Positions 9,663 through 21,814 of a DNA stretch of 64,000 nt are shown here, in pieces; positions within the stretch are counted from its first letter, which is position 1, and every line of letters starts with the position of its first letter. The translations under genes and the position numbers were made by a program. The notes beneath the pieces were generated by a model that searched no databases, was not told the origin of the DNA, and was given only the letters and a program-made list of their open reading frames with translations. The DNA comes from Chelonoidis abingdonii (lineage: Eukaryota > Chordata > Testudines > Testudinidae), in the NCBI RefSeq assembly GCF_003597395.2, contig NC_133778.1, forward strand, positions 20,320,124-20,384,123, written 5' to 3'.

Positions 9663-11520
9663 TTCTAGATATTGCTGTGAATGGTGTAAATCCCTCAGAC
9701 AGAGCTTACTCAGGCCTTGACATCAGTGGCAATTTTGTCTGAGTAAGGACTGAGTAGGGCTTTCAGGATGTGACCCAGTGGGAGCTGTGCCTGAGTGAGG
9801 GCTGAGTATAAAGGACCTTCTGATTTGGCCCATAGTTAATGTTGCTCTTGCAGAAATGAAAACCGTTGCCTCCGTTGATCCACAGAACAAAAGCAACATG
9901 GAGAGCTGAAGAGCTCCTTTTCTCACCTGGCTCTGCTGATGTGCCCATCTCTGCATTGCAAAGACCACCTAGGCTAGGTGCAAGAAGAGACCTAATTCTT
10001 CACTGACCTTCTGTCACCGTCCTCTCTTATGAGCCTGTTGAGGAGGGGGTTCAGTTAAAGCAGCAGATCATGGATGCTTGTCTACTGGGAAATAAACATC
10101 ACCACATTTGAGGTGTGGCTCCAAGCAGCGCTCGGACAGTAAGTACCATTTGGTTTCAGTAAGCTCCTGACCTTACTGAACCAGTGACCCAGAGGTGAAA
10201 GCTCCAGATCCCATTCCCTACTCTCTTGAGTCATCTCAATTCCTCCCTATATTAAGAGCTTGCAACTGAGCAACGTGGTTCCAGGGCACATCTTTAGTTG
10301 AAAATGAAAACACACGTTACCAAAGTGGGAAGAAATACAACCGAAAAGTAGAAGTGACCATTTCATGTTTGATGTAATTCAGAGGAGCCTGTTCCTCGTT
10401 AAGGCCATTATTAGTTGTAACAGAAGCTGTAATATTTTAACAACAGTGGTGATTAAGAACACAAGGAGCAAAGTGGCAGCTAATCTCCATCTAAAAAGAG
10501 CTAACTAGTCCAGCCTGTAGCCCCCACCATACTGTCACATTTAAATACCATGAATATTCACTGCCTGGCACCCAGCTGGCAGCAGAGCTGTTTTGACACA
10601 AAAACCTTCAAACTCAAAGAGTTTTTAATCAGGCTGTAAGACAGAGAAGAAAGTGAAAGAAAGAAATAGGAACAGAGAAAATGAATCAATGAGTTGAACA
10701 GTGAGAGAGTCAGAATCCACTTAACCCTTTCCCTGCACTGTGGCCATGACCACTATCTTCCTTCCTATGTTCTGCCTTCTTCCTAAGCCTGTGGGGATAT
10801 AAGGGGTGCATCTCACAATGTTTTTTACCCTATGGACAACTCCCTTCCATGTTGCCATTGCTCATGATTATTTTTCAAGAACTTCCTCTTTCTTGGTCAT
10901 ATTGACTAGTTGCAAATACATTAGAATTATTATTAATTTCGATTGCAGTCATGGCGAAACTCTGCTATGTGTTTTACAGACACAGAGGAAGACAGTCTTT
11001 GCCCCAAAAGAGCTTATGGTCTTAAAGGAGACAAGCAGATGATTGGTAGGGGTCATAAGAGAAACAATATGTGGACTGCCAGACCCCTCAAATTTCTCTC
11101 AGTTCAGTCTGTGTCTTGCCTTGCCTACAGTTCATACAAATCTGGTGCTTCCCTCACTCCTGTTGGTGAAAATTGATTTGCATCAGAATGAATCACGAGA
11201 CAAGTCACAGAAAGGATTATTTACACTAAAACAAACAAATCCCACAGCACTTTTAGTCTCCTGCCTGAATGATTTTTGTATCCCTAATCATGGTTCTTTG
11301 TCACACGTTGCAGCCTACGCTTGAGCCTCAGGAGGGGGAGCGATCAGGGGGCTGCTAGGTACATGCCATTGGTTACATAGTTGTTGGTTTTGTTTAAGTC
11401 GCACACCAAATTCTCCCCACAATTCAGCTCTAATGTGTCTCTCCTACACCGATTCCCAGCTTAAACTCCAATGGCCTTGCACCCCAACCTTTTAAAATTC
11501 AACCCTCTCCCTCCATAGAG
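9663..11520. other. Unique sequence, no gene seen
   Basis: No coding block, transposon end or RNA gene was recognised. A weak short hairpin-type repeat (CTGAGTAAGGACTGAGTAGG around 9740-9835) resembles the short inverted repeats described elsewhere in this window. Confidence 0.5.
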
Positions 11521-11885
11521 GCTATGGCTGCACGTGGAAAGGCAGGCTGTGTCCACACCTCTGTCTGTGGTACGTGGCTCCAGCAGTGCAGAGGCAGCAG
11601 GAAAAGGATCCTGCAGCTGTCCTCTGCTGTAGCCTTGCCCTGCTGCAGGAGTCTTTTGATGGGGTGGGGAAAGGGTCTGTCAGGGGGGAGGAGTGGGAAA
11701 CTATACTGCTAAAAATAGCAGTGCAGCTGGGAGAGGCACCGCTCAGTTCACATACACTGCGGGTTAAGGGTTCAGTACTTGACTCATCTATGCCGTGTCT
11801 CACCATCTACACTGCTCTGTACGCCCTTGCTGACTGGGCATGCAGTGTCTATACTCTGCACTCTGCCATAAGTGTAGAGGTCACC
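11521..11885. repeat. Possible decayed DNA-transposon sequence
   Basis: A GC-richer block begins GGCTATGGCTGCACGTGG and ends near ATAAGTGTAGAGGTCACC, faintly like the TGTCTACAC/GTGTAGACA ends of Harbinger elements. No clear inverted repeat or duplication could be fixed. The open frames inside are chance frames. Confidence 0.3.
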
Positions 11886-12461
11886 GTAGGTGAGCAGTTC
11901 ACTCCTGAGATAAATAAGTAAAATGGATAAGTAGGGGGCTGAGTCATCTAGTTTCTTGTGGTCATCACAGATGATGTGGGTGCTCAGGAGGGATGGTGTT
12001 GGTTTTGCAAAGCTATTCAGGAAAGCCATTTCATGCATTGTGGTCAACGTGAAAGTAAGTGGGGAGACTATTTGGAGAGTGATGCAAGCAAATGGCAGCT
12101 AAATAGGCAGCCATTGTTGGCGCCATGAAGGGCAACCAGCTAGCATTGTAATTTGAGATGAGATGGATTCATTGGGAGAAGCAGTTGTGCAGGACCTTGC
12201 AGGCGGTGACAAGAAGCTTGAAGGAGATATGAAATCTGGTGGAGGGCAACACCATTAGATTGCCAGGCAAAGTTGCTAAAATCATCATCTTTGTTTTGTC
12301 TGACCTGGAGGTAGAGCATTGCGTGTGTGTGTCTGAAGCCATGAGGAGGAAGTGACAGGAATCAACATGGGATATGAGGACTCGGATGAGAGCTTTAACT
12401 GCATGGACAGAGAGAAACTGCATGGACAGAGAGAAAAGGTCGGATCTTAGAAATATTGGGC
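11886..12461. other. Unique sequence, no gene seen
   Basis: No supported feature. A near-perfect 16-bp direct repeat (ACTGCATGGACAGAGA) occurs twice around 12398-12434. Confidence 0.5.
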
Positions 12462-12538
12462 CAGATCTTCAGTTGGTGTAAATTGGCTTAATTGAAATCA
12501 GTGAAGCTGTGCTGACTTACACCAGCTGTGGATCTGGT
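12462..12538. repeat. Short hairpin-type interspersed repeat
   Basis: It starts GGGCCAGATCTTCAGTTGG and ends CACCAGCTGTGGATCTGG. The ends are imperfect inverted complements, so the 77-bp unit can fold on itself. A second unit with the same ends lies at 58786-58932. Class uncertain: it may be a very old MITE. Confidence 0.55.
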
Positions 12539-15500
12539 TCATTGTGCAGGAGAAAAGTTGCAATATTTGGACACCTCCTTTTTTTGGCCACTGATGCTCT
12601 CTAGACCTATAAATTTAAATTACTGGAGAGATCTATAGGCATGCACATAGTCACATTTGCTTTGTAATTCATTCCCAGAAAGCAGCCAGAGTGGCTTTAA
12701 CATGGATTGGTACTTACACTGCTCAGATGGATAATTATTTTGAACAATGTATTCCCTATGAGGCATGCCTGGAATAGCATCAGACCCCACAAGCCGTGTG
12801 AGGGATATACATTAGCCATACTGCCAGGGTGCATACTGGAAAGGCTCACAGCTGGATAAGGGGGTTCTATTTCCCTGCCTGCTTAAATTAGGAAAATGGT
12901 GTGCACTTTCCCCATTCTCCCCTTGCCGAGAGCTGGCTGTTGCTTGTAATGTTTTTGCACAGTTTCTATAAAAAGATAACAGAGTAACCTCCCTAAGAGT
13001 ATGAAAAAATATGGGAATCTGATCCCACAGCCTGAAATTAAGGTGTTCAAATTAATGACAATCCTGATGCATTCAGAGGGTATATGTCTCCTCTATATTG
13101 GCATGTCTTGAAGGGTCTGGATCAGGAATTCTTTACCATGGCATTCACCTACAAGGCTTTATACAGCTTGAGGGAACTTCTTTATTAGATGGGAGATCTC
13201 TAGGGAAGACCCAGGTGTGGCAGAGAGTGGCACTGGTGATTCAGTAGGTGGTGCTTTCTCCTGGGTCAATACTCAGAATAGTGTTGGGGTCGTGTCCTGG
13301 CCACCTGTGATCATTAAAGTCCATGATGCCTTTCGATACTAAACCTTTGTAGCCAAAAGCAACCTACTTAGGCTATCGCAGGCAACTCGAGTACAGACTG
13401 GTGTGAATTTCTCTATTGTGATGTGACTGACAGAGCTGTTAGATAACAGTGTAAGACAAGGTTTCTTGAGTTTTTCCCCATATTGAGGACCACATCTTAA
13501 TGGAGAGCTATAGAATGCAAAAAAGTAAAGGCTGGAAGAGGCCCCCTATAAATCATTGAGTCTAAGCTCCTGCTTAAGAGCTGAGTATGGCTAACTCCTG
13601 TTAGCCTTCACGGGGAGTTGAGCTTGCTCTGCAACACTTCACAGGCCACATTCATTACCTCACCGCCTTATTCTGAAGGATTCCAACAACTCTCAGTATG
13701 GGTAGGCCAGTTCGTATGCCACTGAATGGAGTTGCAAAGAGTCTTTAATAATTGTGTATTTAATAAATTGTTTAGTTTATTTAATAAATAAACATTTAAT
13801 ACTAAATGTTCTGACCCACTGCTGTTGTGACATTGCACTAGTCCATTATGATGATGCATCTTTTTGTGACTCATTTACTGATGCAGCATTGTGGCACAGA
13901 CACTGTGAACTAATGTTGGGACATCACATCTTGATTCCTTTGTGGCTTTCTGTGAGCCCTTGCAGTGTCATACTTTCCCTACCTCCCTCTCCTCTGTCTT
14001 CACGTCTACCTGGAGAGAAGGGAGATCTTAGTGACTCCTTTTCCCCTTCCACAGAAGAAGGGCAGATCCTAGACACCAGCCTGCTTGTTCTGTGCTCCCA
14101 TCTCTATTAGGAAACATGCCTCTAGTTCTGTCTGCAAGTCAAGAGGAAGGATTACCTCCGTGGTCTGCCATGACATGTGACGCCCACATTTCTACATCCC
14201 AGAATTGCCTTTGCCCACTGTAACTATGGCATCACATTGGATACTCAATTTTTTCAACAACTGTTATACTCAGGTTATCTTTCTACATTGTCACTCTCCA
14301 GCCATTGGTGTCCTGCTACTGCATACCCTGACTTCATAGAAGAAAGGGATTAACGTAGTAAAATGGTCTTTTTAAGGGACCCCTTGATAACACAGAGAAC
14401 ACCCCCATTGCCAAGGTATTCCTTTATCCAGCAATTTGTTCCCAGGAAGCAACCCATTTAACCAGATTTTCTCTGTTAAGGGACTTCAGCTGCATTTGTT
14501 GATTTTTGAGCTTATTTGATGAGTTGTAAACTGCAATAGATTTGTCTGGGGGAACTGAAGTGTGTGCTGCTCTGATTCTGCCTGCTGTGGGAGTTCCTTG
14601 AAAGCCTGATGTCACATTCAAAGAGAGTAATGTCTGCTGTGTTCACTCACACTCTCTTTCTCTCTCTCTGTTTCAGCAGCCACAAGAATAACATTCAAAC
14701 CTAGAAGTTTTTATTCTTTCTCTACCAGCTCTGGATCCAGCCAGAGCAGCAGATTTAAGTTTTTTGGATCTCAGATGCAATGATCTGTTTTGTTTTGATG
14801 AGGGAGGAGGCACACTGTTTAAACAAGGCTGAATTTAACTTCCCAACTGGGGCCTCTCAGCTGTAGATTCTTGGAGATAGAAAAACACCAACTGCTAGCA
14901 AGATAATCCAATTTCCTTTCTCTCTCATTCTGAGGAAGACTGCTTGGCCCGCCTATCCTCCCTGCCATGCTGGGTTTCAGTCTGGCTGGAACTTCTCTCC
15001 CCCACACCGAATGCCTCTGGAAGGATCCATATCAAAGGCTCAACCCTCCAGGGTTCATTAGAAGGCATTTATTTCTGCATATTTGTGGAGGGTGGATAAC
15101 TTTATTCACAATGCAAATAGGTTGGCCTTAATTTCAACCCTCCTTTCAAACTGGGGGGACATTAAAAAAACATGAGCTCCTCTAAAATAATAAATACATT
15201 AATTCTGCTGCATGCTATACTGCTACTGCCTGCGGAAAAACACCCTGGTATGAAATGGGCAGCAACACCCAGTGAAATTCTTTAATTCTTCTATCGCACT
15301 TGGTCTCCATTCCCTGAAATATAGTTAAAAGTTCAGCAGAGCCCACTGAATCCAGGTTAAAGATTTTAGAGGGTTTAATAAAAAATCATTTAGCAGGTAG
15401 TTTTGCACAACAGGGCAAAGATACTTCAGGTGAAGGGAACGAACTCAATTCTCTCCATGAATGCAAAGTGCTAGCCTGTGATTTACTAATGGGCAACAGT

Positions 15501-16862
15501 GAGTTATTCAAGCTTATTGCAACATGACATCCTGCTCCCCCTAGTCCAGGGGGAACCAGCTATTAATAAATCAGAACCTGGTGCCAAGATACACAGATAA
15601 AAGGATCTACATTAATCAAAATATTAATATCTAGAGTAGATTATTCTCTAAATGAGTTAGAGTGAGCTCATACAATGACTGGCTTCAGTTCTCATTAGTA
15701 CTATTATTTTGTGTGTGTGAGAGAGAGAGAGAGTAAGAATTTATAATATATATAAAAAGACTGTCCAACCCTTTTAAAGTGGTTTTGGACACATGGTAAA
15801 TCTGGATACCATGCTGAGAGCTCAGACATCTGCCTGAAACAGGGAAGGCTGCATTTGCTTGTGTCAGTGCCATTTGGAGGATTCATTTGAACAAAGGAGA
15901 GACCAAACCTCCATCGACATGGATCTAACCGTGCATTATGGTACTTGCTGTTCCTTCAGTGGAGCATGAGCTGGTGTGGCTTGTGGAGGTACAGCACCTT
16001 ACTGAAATGTGTGCTGCTGTCAGTGCCCAGAACAGCTAGGACCAGTGTTGACCAGCTCCCTAATTTCACTGCTAGGCAGCCAGTGAGCCCACTTGCACTG
16101 CCTTGGAACTGACATGGTGGCCACAGCCCAGCTTATAAGCTGACCCTCCCAGCAGATCAGTGTCTGCTCAATGTGTACTGTGGGCCGGGCCCTAGCCCCC
16201 TTCTTCTGGCTTTGATCCTCTTCTCTGCCTTTTGCTGACCCTCCAGTTCTGGCATTTGACTTCTGCCTCTCTGGTGCTGATGCCTGGCTCTGTTTCTGGC
16301 TTATGACTCTGGTTTACCCCTGACCGTGGCATTTGGATTCTGTCCCTCCGATACTGACCCTGGGCTTGTTTCCTAGACTCTGCCCACCCTAGAGACAGCT
16401 CTAACTGGTGAGCCGAACTCTCACTTCCACCACAAAGCCTGAGCACCCCGGCTTGGTGGTTGGCTGTTGCTGCCGGCTGAGACACCAGTTATCAGTGACA
16501 AGCTTTTGTGTCTACTGCCCTCTGAACTGTTAACTAGGAGCATGGCAGAATCAATAGCAATATGTCAGATAGGGCTACATTCTCCTTCTCTGCTCATGTG
16601 ACTGGAGGGGAGCTGAACTTAGCAGAGCTTGCTGTGAAGGGTGGGAACAGAGCAGAGCATATCCGCTTCACCCCAGGACCCGATAGAAAGTCCTCCCTGG
16701 GGACTGGATTTCACAGGTGTTTGAGACCCAGCACCAGGGATGGAGCAGGTGAGCAGATGGTCTCCACAGCTCCTCCAGACCCTGTTGTTTTCTGATTGGA
16801 TAACTGAGTTTGAGCTAATGCATGAACTCCATCAGAGTCCTCTCCATGGGTGCGACTGTGGC
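12539..16862. other. Unique intergenic or intronic sequence
   Basis: No gene recognised over 4.3 kb. Small simple repeats are present: a CT-rich tract at 14648-14671 and a (TG)n(AG)n tract at 15711-15734. AT-rich patches occur near 13745-13805 (TTTAATAAAT-type). The open frames are short and without domain similarity. Confidence 0.5.
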
Positions 16863-17100
16863 CATAGGCAGCGGGTTATATGGGCTCGAGGTGCCAGGGC
16901 TCCAGGAATATTCAGGGCCGGGTGCCCTGCTCCAGCAATATTTGGAGCTGGGTCTCTCCCCTGGCCCTGCCTGGATTGGCCCCCGACCCCCACGGGTCTC
17001 CCCCCACTGCTGTCTGCTGCCCCAGGGTCCTAGCGCCTGCCATTCACTAATGGCAAGGCAGGCTGCCCTTACCCTGCTCTTCTGCCCTAGCCCTGAGCCT

Positions 17101-17255
17101 CTCCAATGCCCCAAACCCCTCATTCCCAGCCAGAGCCCTCATCCCGCTGCACCCTGATCCTCATCCCCAGCCAGAGCCCTCATCCCCCTGCACCCTAATC
17201 CTCAGCCCCAGCCAGAGCCCTCATCCTCCTGCACCCTGAGCCTCTGCCCCAGCTC
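17101..17255. repeat. 41-bp tandem repeat inside hAT
   Basis: AGCCAGAGCCCTCATCC recurs at 17128, 17169 and 17210, an exact 41-bp period, with CTGCACCCT spacers. Confidence 0.8.
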
Positions 17256-17394
17256 TGAGCCCCCCCGCATCATGAACCCCTCATCCACAGTCCCAACCCT
17301 CATTCCGCTGCAGCCTGATCCTCTGCCCCAGCGTGCATCACCTCCCCCTTCCTACACCCCCCCAGCCAAGCCTGCACCCAAACTCCATCCCAAA

Positions 17395-17700
17395 GCCTGC
17401 ACCCCTCACCCCTCCTGCACATCCACCCCCTGCCCCAACCCAGAGCCTGCACCAAGCACCCAAACTCCCGCCCAGAGCCTGCACCCCTCACCCCTTCCTA
17501 CACCCCCACCACCAGCCCAGAGCCTGCACCCCTCACCCCTTCCTACACCCCCACCATCAGCCCAGAGCCTGCATCCAAACTCCATCCCAAAGCCTGCAGC
17601 CCTCACCCCCTCCTGCACACCCACCCCGTGCCCCAGCCCGGAGCCTGCACCCAGCACCCAAACTCCTTCCCAAAGCCTGCACCCCTCCTGTACCCTAATC
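17395..17700. repeat. ~45-bp C-rich tandem repeat inside hAT
   Basis: GAGCCTGCACCC-type motifs recur at 17475, 17520 and 17565 (45-bp period), with looser copies on both sides. The array makes a proline-rich open frame on the + strand that is a chance product. Confidence 0.8.
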
Positions 17701-17850
17701 CCCAGCCCAGGACCTGCACCCCAGACCTCCCCCCTGATACCCTGCCCAGAGCCTTAGGTAGGTGGAGGCGAAGTTTGAGGGAGTGGAGTTGGGGGAGCGG
17801 GTTCTGGGCACCACCAAAATTTCTACAAACTTGCCTCCCATGACTGTGGC

Positions 17851-18454
17851 ACAGACTGTCACATACAGATAATTAACTACAGGATATGGGAAGATATAGA
17901 GAATTGTATGTGCTTATCTGCCAAACCTGAATGGCTTGGCTCCTTTTATTCACTCCAGTCAGCTGCTTTCTTGAATTTCCCACATAGGTTCCAGGGTGTG
18001 TATGGATGGGATATTGTCCCCATGGTTACCTTGCAAAAGCTGAGGTGACCTTCTATAAGTAGTGGAGCAAGAAGCCCTGAAGAATTAAAAATGTGTCTGC
18101 TTAAAAATGGCAGTTCTGCTCTATGTAGTCCTGCAGTATCTGGGCACCACCTGCCTTGGTGATGTTTATAGCTTTGAACCTAGCAGCTGCCCTGTGAGTC
18201 CAGGCTGTCAAAACTGCCAAAACTGTACCAGCAGAGGTGCTTTGGGTCACTGGAACCCTACGCCACATGACTAGGGTGAAATGACACTGACATATTTACC
18301 ACTCCTGCTCCTGGTGTGGAATCCAAGCTTCTTAGGGCTGACTGATAGTTCTGTGAAGATAACTCAATCCCTCTAGGGCCAATGCACAAACCATTTCTGG
18401 GTGCGTTCTCTGCAAGCCTCCACACTGCAAAACTAATATCTCCCTCCCTCCCAT
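17851..18454. other. Unique sequence, no gene seen
   Basis: No coding block or repeat ends recognised. Confidence 0.5.
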
Positions 18455-18456
18455 TA

Positions 18457-18565
18457 GGGTGACCAGAAATCCCAATATTAGGGGCTTTGTCTTATATGGC
18501 AACTATACACCTGAGCCTGGAAAATAAATCTCCTGATTTTTTTCACACTTGCTGTATGGTCAACC
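18457..18565. mobile_element. Short TA-flanked MITE
   Basis: The ends GGGTGACCAGA and TATGGTCAACC are imperfect inverted repeats, and the 109-bp unit is bordered by TA on both sides (18455-18456 and 18566-18567). This suits a Tc1/mariner-like non-autonomous element. The family is inferred. Confidence 0.6.
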
Positions 18566-18699
18566 TACCCCCTATAGTGGAGCTGTTCGAGCTTAGTTGT
18601 AGAGGAGAAGGACATAATGGAATCTTGGATCTTGCAGACACATGTCCAACTGAATGACTTCTTAGGGGATCCCAGGTTCCTGAACAAGACTTGCTTTGA

Positions 18700-18950
18700 C
18701 TTCTACTAAAGTGACAAGCTCCAGCATCTCATCAGTCAGCATGGATTTGTCAATAACAAATCATGTCAAATCAACCTAATAGCTTTCTTTTACAGAGTCA
18801 CAAGCCTTGTGGATGGGGGGAAGCAGTAGATGTGCTATGTCTTGACTTGAGTGAGGCTTTTGATACTGTCTCACATGACCTTCTCATAAACAAATTATGG
18901 AAACACAACCTAGATGGAGCTTCCAGTCCTACAGCTCTATGATTCTATGG
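18700..18950 (+). mobile_element. CR1-type LINE fragment (reverse transcriptase)
   Basis: About 250 bp translate, with frame changes, to CR1 reverse transcriptase pieces: a QHGFVNNKSCQINL-like block near 18745 and LDLSEAFDTVSHDLL near 18840. It ends with CTCTATGATTCTATGG, like the short tandem tail of CR1 3' ends. Most of the element between reverse transcriptase and tail is missing. Confidence 0.75.
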
Positions 18951-20494
18951 TCACACATCCTGTGAACTGTAACTTAGTTTGCCTCATACCTGATCAGCAT
19001 TTTCACTAATCAGGTACATGCTGGGCTACCTCCTTAATGTCACATCTGATGTTTTGGGACAAGGTTACCATTTCAGCACTTGCATGTGCAGCACTTACCT
19101 TTGAAAATGGAGTTGAAGTCATCTTCGTGTTCGGCATGTTAATTTCTTCCTGTTTTCTAAGTGGTTGACCTTGTGATGACTGGCAACGGGGGTAGTGCTA
19201 AGGGTTTGCTTTGAGCCTGCTTGTATCTGGCCTTACCTGTGGTAGTAGTTTTGCGTCTTCTTTACAAGAGGGTGGCAGACTCAAGCACCCTGTTTAAGGA
19301 CACAGGGCTCCTCTATTGAATCATCCTGTTACCAGGTGCTGGAATGTTGCATTAGGTTACAATGTAATTAGTACGGAGTAGATTTAGTTGGATACAGCCA
19401 CGATATAAGATGAACCATGGCCTCTTTCAGGCATAGAGAAAACCAGGGTCTGGAACAGAGAAGTTTCTGTGGGGAAAACCTAGGAACAACCAACCATGGG
19501 GAGGAAGTTTTAAGACGAAGCTAACGTTGGGTTGTTGCTAAAGCTGTGATTTTTCAATGGGATATGGGCACCTAATTCCCTTCAGTGCCTTTGAAAATCC
19601 CACTCTTAGTTACCAATAAAATCAAGTCCTAGGGAAGACATATCCTTCAGAGAGTCTGCATAATCAGCTCTACATTCTTGACTGCTAATATTTGCTTTGT
19701 TAGGCACACTGGTATAAGTGGGTATAGTCATGTGACAGCACTCCCGTCTAGGGAAGGCTGTTGAGCAGCATTTAATTCAAGGTGTGAAGGACCTTTCACA
19801 ACATGACTTTAGTTTTCACAAGTGTTTAGATGGAATTATCTGCGTTAGTGAATTCCATATTAGCTAGAGGATGCTCCCTATGGAGCCCCATTGGGACCAG
19901 AGCAATCTGGTAGTCGAATGATAGAAATCCCTATTTGGAGCATGGAAGTATCTGGAGAAGTCACAGTTCTGCATTGCAGCTGTGAGATAAGTCATCTTCT
20001 CTGCTGCTTATCTGAGATCAATCCTGCAGATCTTCTCTTGGGCCAGTTTTGCCCAAAGGATTTGGCCTTTGCTAAATTTCAGTTTTTCACTGTGGCTGGT
20101 TTTTGCTTGTTCTTTGTTTCCTTTTAAGCTTTTAAAACCAGCAAACCTTTTAAAAATGCTCTCAATCTATCGAACTGAGTTAAGCCCTTAAAAAAATTAC
20201 AAAATAAATTCCTCTGGGCTGCCAACTTGCATTTCAAGTTTTGGTCTGAAGTGGATTAAAATGACTAAATGGTAAACCCTGAAAAATCTGTAGTTTAACA
20301 GAAACAGAAGTAACTCTTTCTTCTATGGTATTGTGGATATGTCAATGTAATTAAGTCTTCTAAGGACTGATTTATCTGAACTTTTGAAAATAGTTTACAG
20401 TGGTGCTAAGCGTATGTTAAATGCTCCAATTCTGATTTTTGCATCCACTTTGCACTGGCATAAAGAACTACCTAAGAAGCAGAGCATCTTGCTG
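18951..20494. other. Unique sequence, no gene seen
   Basis: No supported gene or repeat. The 78-codon frame at 19891-20127 has no recognisable domain. Confidence 0.5.
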
Positions 20495-20502
20495 CCTGTG
20501 TC

Positions 20503-20936
20503 CAGAGGTGCTGACTCTGTGGTTACTCTGGGGCTGGAGTACCCACGGAAAAAAAATAGTGGGTGCTTAATGCCCACCAGCCCACTGCCGATCAGCTGTT
20601 TGGTGAGCCCTGCTGATCAGCTGTTTGGCAGGCCTGCCAATTAGATCCTCCCTCTCCCCCCCCAACACTTCCCACCTGCCATCAATCAGCTGTTTAGCAG
20701 CAGGCAGGAGGCACTGGGGGGGAGGGGAAGGAGTGGGAGTGGGAAGGGGCAGAGCAAGGGTGGGGTGCACTTGGGAGAGGAGGCGGGAAAAGGCTGGGTG
20801 GGGCAGAGCCTCGGGGAGGGGTGGAGTAAGAGCAGGAAGAGACAGGGTGAGGGTGGAGCTTTGGGGGAAAGGGCAAAGTAGGGGCAGGGCCTCAGGGTGG
20901 AGTACCCCTGGGGAAAGCTGAAAGTCAGCACCTGTG
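20503..20936. mobile_element. Non-autonomous hAT element
   Basis: The ends CAGAGGTGCTGACT and AGTCAGCACCTGTG contain a perfect 11-bp inverted core (AGGTGCTGACT). The flanks are an 8-bp duplication with one mismatch, CCTGTGTC (20495-20502) and CCTTTGTC (20937-20944). The interior is G-rich and non-coding. It belongs to the same family as the insertion at 8192-8471. Confidence 0.85.
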
Positions 20937-21310
20937 CCTTTGTCTCATTTCCACTGTGTTCTCTACCACAGACCTCTATCAGGCCATTGCTGAATGAATA
21001 CCTTCCCCAAGTCTGTGCTCTCCTCTTCATCTGTGTCTGTACTGATCTTAATAGTAGCTCATGCACCTGCAGAGCAGTCCTATAGTATATATGCAGGCCT
21101 ATCCATTATTTATCAGCTTCAGCCAAAATCCCTTGGCTTCTGCCCATCACTGGTGACTGTCCAGGGGGGAATTAGAGTCTATGGCTCTCCTTTGAAAAAT
21201 ATAGCAGATGGGAATTGAATTCCCTGGCTCCGTAAAGCTGGTTCTAATGCCCAGGCCCATGAGTAAGCTACTGCTGAGTGAAATAATGGCTGTCACGCAT
21301 TACTGACAGT

Positions 21311-21806
21311 CAGGGCTGGTGCAACCATTTAGGCAACCTAGGCAGTCACCTCGGGCGCTGGGATTTGGGGGGCGCCATTTTCTTTGGCAGCGACCGCGGT
21401 GGCCGGATCTTCAGCCATCCTAGTCACTGCCAGCATTTAGGCAGAGGGAGCTGGGGCAGAGGAGCGCAGGGATGGCCGCCTGCAGCAAGTAAGGGGGGGG
21501 TGGCATGCAGGGGAACTCCCCACCCCAGCTCACCCCTGCCCCACCTCCTCCCCAAGCATGCCGTGGCCGCTTCACTTCTCCCACCGATTGGCGCCACAAG
21601 CCTGGCAGGCAGGAGAAGTGAAGCAGCCATGGCGTGCTCGGGGTGTTCGTGCTTGTGCGCGGAGCAGGGGTGAGCTGGGGTGGGGGGATGCCTCAGGGTG
21701 GAGGGTGGGAAGCTGCCGCAAAGGGGGTGCCTCAGGGCGGGGACATGGGGGGGCACGCAAGGTGGAAGTTTCACCTAGGGCGCGAAACATCCTTGCACTG
21801 GCCCTG
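21311..21806. mobile_element. Non-autonomous hAT element
   Basis: CAGGGCTGGTGCAA at the left and TTGCACTGGCCCTG at the right form near-perfect inverted ends. The 8-bp flanks CTGACAGT and GTGACTGT match at 6 of 8 positions, suggesting an older insertion. The GC-rich interior of 496 bp has no transposase. Confidence 0.78.
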
Positions 21807-21814
21807 GTGACTGT

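Larger units (their letters stand above)
16863..17842. mobile_element. Non-autonomous hAT element with tandem repeats
   Basis: The left end CATAGGCAGCGGGTTATA and right end TACAAACTTGCCTCCCATG (pair imperfectly as inverted repeats) are flanked by the perfect 8-bp duplication ACTGTGGC (16855-16862 and 17843-17850). The 980-bp interior is C-rich on the + strand and contains two tandem-repeat arrays. It has no transposase. Confidence 0.88.

Noticed and set aside
17272..17757. 161-codon proline-rich open frame
   Set aside because: It is the translation of C-rich 41- and 45-bp tandem repeats inside a hAT element; neighbouring frames are also open.
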